NCBI GenBank assembly: GCA_937871605.1
Contig: CALMRM010000194.1
Coordinates: 1 to 11,825, forward strand
Source of the DNA: an uncultured Terriglobus sp.
Lineage (GTDB): Bacteria > Acidobacteriota > Terriglobia > Terriglobales > Acidobacteriaceae
DNA: 11,825 bases
Direction of reading: 5' to 3'
Shown here: one piece after another, positions 8,155 through 11,825 of the stretch
How positions within the stretch are numbered: position 1 is the stretch's first letter
Layout of the letters: each line of letters begins with the position of its first letter
Translations under genes and position numbers: made by a program
Notes under the pieces: model-generated
Told to the model about the DNA's origin: nothing
Seen by the model: the letters and a program-made list of their open reading frames with translations, nothing else
Database searches by the model: none

Positions 8155-8259
8155 AGATCGATCCCTTGCAAACTTCGCGGAGTAAGTGACTTGGGAGTGC
8201 GCTTCCCGTCATTCACTCAACCGGAAGTCGATCCAGAAGCCTCCCTTTTAGATCGATCC
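8154..8259. repeat. Two copies of the 11-mer TAGATCGATCC in the divergent region
   Basis: TAGATCGATCC occurs exactly at 8154-8164 and again at 8249-8259, 95 bp apart. A shorter TCGATCC lies between them near 8228-8234. The core GATCGATC is self-complementary. The first copy spans the SD-start spacer of the lipoprotein gene; the second lies upstream between the divergent genes. A regulatory role is possible but unproven. Confidence 0.5.
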
Positions 8260-8374
8260 GCTAGCTTCACTAAGCCTTGTCGCGCACCGTCCACCAAGTA
8301 GCACCGACTTGCCTTTGCTTGCGACAGGGCGGAGTGAACCGGAGCCGCATCCTTCCGCTGATTATGATGGTGCG
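8155..8374. other. 220-nt divergent intergenic region between the lipoprotein and MerR genes
   Basis: Both genes must be transcribed outward from here. Besides the 11-mer repeat, an imperfect dyad spans about 8185-8217: TGAC (8187-8190) with GTCA (8208-8211), and inside it GGGA (8193-8196) with TCCC (8204-8207). It sits roughly 30 bp upstream of the lipoprotein start, a plausible operator position. No clear -35/-10 pair was found for either gene. Confidence 0.4.
8162..8167 (-). promoter_or_regulatory. Ribosome-binding site of the lipoprotein gene
   Basis: AAGGGA on the minus strand is 7 nt upstream of the ATG at 8154. It overlaps by 3 nt one copy of an 11-bp repeat (8154-8164) that also covers the SD-to-start spacer. 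Confidence 0.65.
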
Positions 8375-8761
8375 ATGAGCAAACTGATGCGTATAGGTGA
8401 GCTCGCCAAGCTGGGAAAAGTCACACCGCGTACAATTCGCTACTACGAGAGCCTTGGCCTGATCCCTCCAGGTGAGCGCGAGGGCGCTGGGCAGCACCGC
8501 TACCCCGAACAGACGGTTGAGCGCCTCCAGAAGATAGATCAACTAAAGGCTCTTGGTCTGAGTCTTGATGACATCAGCAAGGTGATCCATCTTTACTTCG
8601 AAGATCCGACAGGCAAAAGAGCCAAGAAGAAGGTGTTGGAGATGCTGCGCGGACACCTTGCTGAGACCGACGTACAGATGGCTTTGCGCATTCAATTTCG
8701 CTCTGAGTTAGTCGTGCACATCCAACGTTTTGAGGGCTGGCTAGACTCGCACGTGCGATAG
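8375..8761 (+). CDS. MerR-family transcriptional regulator
   Basis: A 128-residue dimeric DNA-binding regulator. The N-terminal winged helix-turn-helix is canonical: MRIGELAKLGKVTPRTIRYY, then ESLGLIPP and QHRYPEQTVERLQKI. KALGLSLDDISKVI follows, and a C-terminal dimerisation helix ends in a tail of the usual short length. The protein contains no cysteine, so it cannot be a Cys-based metal sensor or a SoxR-type Fe-S sensor; an organic effector is more likely. The frame is open upstream to a TTG at 8309, but those 22 codons do not look like protein. ATG 8375 is preferred, and ATG 8387 (MRIGEL) is also possible since neither has a clear ribosome-binding site. The gene lies 160 nt upstream of a quinone-oxidoreductase-like gene on the same strand, which is the probable target. 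Classical MerR regulators twist promoters with over-long spacers, and such a promoter is visible in the gap. Confidence 0.93.
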   Translation: MSKLMRIGELAKLGKVTPRTIRYYESLGLIPPGEREGAGQHRYPEQTVERLQKIDQLKALGLSLDDISKVIHLYFEDPTGKRAKKKVLEMLRGHLAETDVQMALRIQFRSELVVHIQRFEGWLDSHVR

Positions 8762-8769
8762 GAGTACGC

Positions 8770-8816
8770 TTAGCTCAAAAATGACGTTGACGTAAACATT
8801 ATGTGCTGGGAGCTAA
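8770..8816. repeat. Perfect 7-bp inverted repeat flanking the promoter candidate
   Basis: TTAGCTC at 8770-8776 is the exact reverse complement of GAGCTAA at 8810-8816, with 33 nt between. The right arm overlaps the proposed -10 element. A tandem TGACGTTGACGT (8782-8793) and a small palindrome ACATTATGT (8796-8804) lie inside. Arms this far apart are more likely a protein-binding arrangement than an RNA hairpin. Confidence 0.45.
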
Positions 8817-8817
8817 T
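8787..8817 (+). promoter_or_regulatory. Candidate MerR-type promoter for the oxidoreductase gene
   Basis: TTGACG (8787-8792) is a good -35 element and GCTAAT (8812-8817) a fair -10, separated by 19 bp rather than the usual 17. A 19-20 bp spacer is the hallmark of promoters activated by MerR-family proteins. The palindrome ACATTATGT lies within the spacer, where such regulators bind. Transcription would start near 8824, leaving a leader of about 98 nt. The elements are seen; their use is inferred. Confidence 0.45.
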
Positions 8818-8921
8818 GCGATATGGGCGAACGCGTCGGCTGGATCGGACTGGCAATCGGGAGTCTCGCATGGCGGCCAGCGTGCCATCAAGAAAGTACG
8901 CCTGAGACACGAGGGCACCGA

Positions 8922-9914
8922 ATGAGAGCAGCATGGTATGAACAGAACGGGAGCGCACGGGATGTGCTGAAAGTCGGGGAGCTTGCGAAGCCCGTCATAG
9001 AACCCGGCAAAGTTCTAGTGAGAGTGCATGCAGCCGGCGTGAACCCGTCGGACACAAAGCGGCGAGCACGCGTACCTCTTCTCACGGGAAACAAGCAGCA
9101 GATTCCGCATCAGGATGGTGCCGGGGTCATCGAGGAAGTAGGTGAGGGCGTCTCTACCTTCCGCTTGGGACAGCGGGTGTGGATCTATGAAGCTCTAGTT
9201 GCAGGCAAGGCTGGGTGTGCCGCACAGTACGTCGTAGTTCCGAGCAAGAATGCGGTCGAACTTCCGGAAGACGTCTCGTTTGAACTGGGCGCATGCCTTG
9301 GCGTTCCGGCCTTGACAGCGCACCGTTGTGTCTTCGCGGACGGTCCGGTGAAAGGCAAAACCGTGCTCGTGACCGGAGGCGCGGGCTCGGTGGGTGTCCA
9401 TGCGATCCAGTTCGCGAAGGCGGCGGGTGCCGGGGTATTCACAACTGTCAGCCGTCCCCAGCAAGCACTCGTAGCGAGAGCCGCAGGCGCAGATCTTGTG
9501 ATTGATCGACATGAAGAAGATGTCGTGGGTCGAGTCCAGGAGAAAGCGGCCACCGTAGGCGGTCCGGCCATAGACAGGATCATCGATGTTGCGTTTGGGG
9601 AGACACTGGCCTCCTCGACCAAGCTCCTCAAAGTGGGCGGCGTGATTGCCACGTACGCCTCGGACGCTCAGCCGGAGCCAACCATCCCATTCCTGCCGCT
9701 CCTGTTCCTCGACGCTACCATCCGCTTTGTGAATGTCTACATGATGTCGCGGGAGGCGCACGAGAGTGCGATCGCGGCAACCACCGTCGGCCTAAGGGAG
9801 GGTTGGCTCAAGCCAACCATCGCGTCTCGTTTCCCACTGGACCAGATTGTCGCGGCTCATGAAGCATCAGAGACTGGTAAAAGCATCGGTAAAGTCGTCA
9901 TTATCTTGCAGTGA
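8922..9914 (+). CDS. NADPH:quinone oxidoreductase-like MDR protein (zinc-free)
   Basis: A 330-residue cytosolic medium-chain dehydrogenase/reductase of the zeta-crystallin/quinone reductase branch, expected to reduce quinones or other alpha,beta-unsaturated carbonyls with NAD(P)H. The N-terminal GroES-like domain contains VRVHAAGVNPSD (33-44) and the family stretch PHQDGAGVIEEVG (62-74). The Rossmann nucleotide-binding domain starts at VLVTGGAGSVG (148-158), followed by HAIQFAKAAGA. The structural-zinc cysteine cluster of alcohol dehydrogenases is absent, which supports the quinone-reductase branch. The frame is open upstream to 8823, but ATG 8922 is chosen because MRAAWYEQNG matches the family start and GAGGG lies 6 nt upstream (8911-8915). 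The MerR gene 160 nt upstream is the likely regulator, giving a small response unit for electrophile or quinone stress or catabolism. The natural substrate is not readable from sequence. Confidence 0.93.
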   Translation: MRAAWYEQNGSARDVLKVGELAKPVIEPGKVLVRVHAAGVNPSDTKRRARVPLLTGNKQQIPHQDGAGVIEEVGEGVSTFRLGQRVWIYEALVAGKAGCAAQYVVVPSKNAVELPEDVSFELGACLGVPALTAHRCVFADGPVKGKTVLVTGGAGSVGVHAIQFAKAAGAGVFTTVSRPQQALVARAAGADLVIDRHEEDVVGRVQEKAATVGGPAIDRIIDVAFGETLASSTKLLKVGGVIATYASDAQPEPTIPFLPLLFLDATIRFVNVYMMSREAHESAIAATTVGLREGWLKPTIASRFPLDQIVAAHEASETGKSIGKVVIILQ

Positions 9915-9945
9915 CTTTCGCCGGCTGCAACGGCTTGGACATCTG

Positions 9946-9978
9946 CACGGGATGCTACCCGGCAGGTAGCATCCCGTG
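9946..9978. terminator. Perfect 14-bp hairpin between convergent genes
   Basis: CACGGGATGCTACC (9946-9959) pairs exactly with GGTAGCATCCCGTG (9965-9978) around the 5-nt loop CGGCA. Two G-T wobbles can extend the stem. It lies 31 nt after the oxidoreductase stop and 28 nt after the facing dehydrogenase stop, so it can serve both strands. No T-run follows on either strand, so termination may be Rho-assisted, or the hairpin may act as an RNA 3' end stabiliser. Confidence 0.75.
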
Positions 9979-10006
9979 TGCATGACAGCCACTCAGGACA
10001 GGTTGC

Positions 10007-11825
10007 TCAGGCTGTGTGGGCTGAGCTTGCCATCATGATCTTGTCCGGCGTGATGGGGAAGTCGCGTACGCGCTTGCCGGTCGCGTTGTAGATGGCGTTG
10101 GCAATGGCACCGGCAATGCCGGTGATGCCAATTTCACCCACGCCGCGCGCACCCTGCGGGCTGAACTTCGTGTCTGGTGTGTCGATAACCGAGACCTCAA
10201 TCACCTGTGTGTCAGCGTTAACCGGCACGTGGTACTCGGCCAGGTTGTTGTTCACAATCTTGCCTACCGTGTTGTCGAGTACTGTTTTCTCGGTCAGCGC
10301 GGTGCCGATGCCCCAAACCAGACCACCCTCAAGCTGCGAAATGCCCGTCTTCTTATTCAACAGTTTGCCGATGTCATAGGTGGCGACGATGCGGCGCACC
10401 TCTACCATGTGCGTGCTGTCGTCCACCGCGACCTCCGCAAAGATCGCGCCCCAGGAGTGGGTTGAAAGCGCCTTCTCTGCTTCTTGGCTCGGCTCGCCGG
10501 AACCGTTCGCTTCGATGGCCTGCCCCTTGTTTCGGGCGATGGATGCGGTGAGCGCCTCGGCCTTTGACGGGTCCTTCTTGCTCTGAATTTTGCTGCCCTG
10601 GAAAATGATGTCTGCCGCCTGAGCCTTGTAGAACGGAGAAGCGGAGTCATCAATGGCCATGTTTGCAAGCTTCAGCAACAGTTGCGCGCAGGCATCCTTG
10701 ATGGCTGGGCCTACAGAGGCCGTGGATTGCGAACCGCCTGAGACAGGTGCCTTGGGCAGCGTGGAGTCGCCCAGCTTTACGTCCACCTGCTCCCACGGAA
10801 CGTCCACCTCCTGCATCACGGTCTGCGCCATTACGGTGTACATACCGGTGCCCAGATCCTGCGTACCGCTGGCGACGTACACCCGCCCGTTTGGCTGCAG
10901 TCGCACCACTGCCATGCCCGGTGAGCGGTTGGCCGGGTAGGTGGCCGTCGCCATGCCCAGGCCGATGCGCTTGTTGCCCTCGCGCATCTGGCCGGGCGTC
11001 GCATTGCGGCGCGACCAGCCGAAGCGTTGCGCTGCATCCTCGTAGGCCTTGCGCAGGTTCTTGCTGCTCCAGTCCCGCTGCATGCCAGGGTCCTTCTCGG
11101 CGTAGTTCACCAGGCGCAGTTGCAGCGGGTCCATTTTCAGCTTCTCGGCGAGTTCGTCCATCGCGGACTCGAGCGCTGTCGTGCCCACACTTTCACCGGG
11201 CGCGCGCTGGAAAGTCTGCACGCCGATGTTCATGTCCACCATCTTGTGCGACGTCTCGATGCTGTCGCACTGGTACAGCATGGAGGTCGCCTGCGCGGCG
11301 GACTCTAGAAAGTCTTCCATGACGGAGGCGGGCAGGATTACGTCGTGGCTGATGGCGACCAGCTTGCCGGAACCATCTGTGCCGAGCTTGATCTTCTGTA
11401 CGGTACGCGGGCGTCCGCCCACAGGCCCGAACATCTGCGGGCGTTCGATGGCCAGGCGCACCGGCGCGTCCACCACCTTCGCTGCCATGGCGCACAGGAT
11501 CACATGCGACCAGGTGGACCCTTTGGACCCGAAGCCACCGCCCACATACGGGTCAATCACATGGACGTTGTCGAGCGGCAGGGCAAAATGCTTGGCCAGC
11601 GTCTGCTTGTCGCCAGAGATGTACTGGGTTGCGTCATAGACGGTCAGCTTTTCGCCATTCCATGCCGCGATGGTGGCATGCGGCTCCATGGGATTGTGCG
11701 TCTGCAGCGGCGTGGTGTAGGTCTGCTCCAGCACCGTGGTCGCCTTGGCCCAGCTGGCGTCGGCCTCGCCGGGTTTTCGAGCAACGGGCGCGCTGGCGCT
11801 CTTGGGCTTGCGCGCCTCGTTTAAG
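10007..11825 (-). CDS. Molybdopterin-binding large subunit, xanthine dehydrogenase/aldehyde oxidoreductase family (PaoC/YagR-like), 5' partial
   Basis: This is the C-terminal 600 or so residues of the molybdenum-cofactor subunit of a hydroxylase oxidising aldehydes or N-heterocycles. The frame is open to the right edge, and about 30 protein-like codons precede the GTG at 11732-11734, so that GTG is internal; roughly 130-160 residues are missing if the length is typical. Motifs in order: HNPMEPHATIAAWNG, the cofactor-binding VGGGFGSKG, QRAPGESVGTTALESAMDEL (near 11150-11212), GTQDLGTGMYTVMAQ, GGSQSTASVG, and RGVGEIGITG, whose Glu (codon 10133-10135) is the catalytic base of the family. Relatives such as E. 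coli PaoC form a periplasmic complex with FAD and 2Fe-2S subunits; those genes would lie to the right. Because the visible gene ends at a convergent hairpin, it is probably last in its operon. The substrate is unknown. All visible key residues are intact. Confidence 0.93.
   Translation of the reverse strand, partial: LNEARKPKSASAPVARKPGEADASWAKATTVLEQTYTTPLQTHNPMEPHATIAAWNGEKLTVYDATQYISGDKQTLAKHFALPLDNVHVIDPYVGGGFGSKGSTWSHVILCAMAAKVVDAPVRLAIERPQMFGPVGGRPRTVQKIKLGTDGSGKLVAISHDVILPASVMEDFLESAAQATSMLYQCDSIETSHKMVDMNIGVQTFQRAPGESVGTTALESAMDELAEKLKMDPLQLRLVNYAEKDPGMQRDWSSKNLRKAYEDAAQRFGWSRRNATPGQMREGNKRIGLGMATATYPANRSPGMAVVRLQPNGRVYVASGTQDLGTGMYTVMAQTVMQEVDVPWEQVDVKLGDSTLPKAPVSGGSQSTASVGPAIKDACAQLLLKLANMAIDDSASPFYKAQAADIIFQGSKIQSKKDPSKAEALTASIARNKGQAIEANGSGEPSQEAEKALSTHSWGAIFAEVAVDDSTHMVEVRRIVATYDIGKLLNKKTGISQLEGGLVWGIGTALTEKTVLDNTVGKIVNNNLAEYHVPVNADTQVIEVSVIDTPDTKFSPQGARGVGEIGITGIAGAIANAIYNATGKRVRDFPITPDKIMMASSAHTA

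Noticed and set aside
8309..8374. 22-codon N-terminal extension of the MerR protein from TTG 8309
   Set aside because: No family similarity, no ribosome-binding site, and MerR proteins start close to the MRIGEL helix.
8823..8921. 33-codon N-terminal extension of the oxidoreductase
   Set aside because: Not protein-like for this family; ATG 8922 has a good GAGGG site and the expected N-terminus.
11345..11824. 159-codon plus-strand open frame opposite the molybdopterin subunit
   Set aside because: Antisense shadow of a well-supported conserved gene; no ribosome-binding site or domain.

Overview
The window looks like a piece of an Acidobacteriota chromosome, probably a soil Terriglobia of the Terriglobus, Granulicella or Edaphobacter kind. 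The basis is the very large TonB-dependent receptor with an N-terminal carboxypeptidase-regulatory-like domain, the GC-rich composition, and the mix of a Tat-exported sulfatase, an exported beta-propeller lipoprotein and a PaoC-type molybdenum hydroxylase. The genus is inferred from gene style, not from a marker gene. No mobile element, tRNA, rRNA or CRISPR array was seen.

Layout from left to right. (1) Positions 2-1406 (+): the C-terminal part of a NarL/DegS-type histidine kinase, cut by the left edge, then a stand-alone receiver-domain protein with no output domain. (2) Positions 1554-8154 (-), read right to left: an exported beta-propeller-like lipoprotein, a 1196-residue TonB-dependent outer-membrane receptor, and a Tat-exported cysteine-type sulfatase that begins 23 nt after the receptor stop. 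This looks like an envelope uptake and desulfation locus for a sulfate-bearing ligand, although no SusD-like partner or glycoside hydrolase is visible. (3) Positions 8375-9914 (+): a small cysteine-free MerR-family regulator followed by a zinc-free quinone-oxidoreductase-like MDR enzyme. The 160-nt gap between them holds a promoter candidate with the long 19-bp spacer typical of MerR targets. (4) Positions 10007-11825 (-): the large molybdopterin-binding subunit of a xanthine dehydrogenase/aldehyde oxidoreductase family enzyme, convergent with the oxidoreductase and cut by the right edge. A perfect 14-bp hairpin separates the two convergent genes.

No intergenic stretch exceeds 300 nt. The longest are 6593-6867 (275 nt, receptor leader), 8155-8374 (220 nt, divergent regulatory region), 734-905 and 8762-8921. 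Nothing here is a clearly new defence or mobile system. The most informative points are the receptor-sulfatase pair, the MerR-type promoter with its flanking inverted repeat, the repeated 11-mer in the divergent region, and the kinase plus output-less receiver pair.
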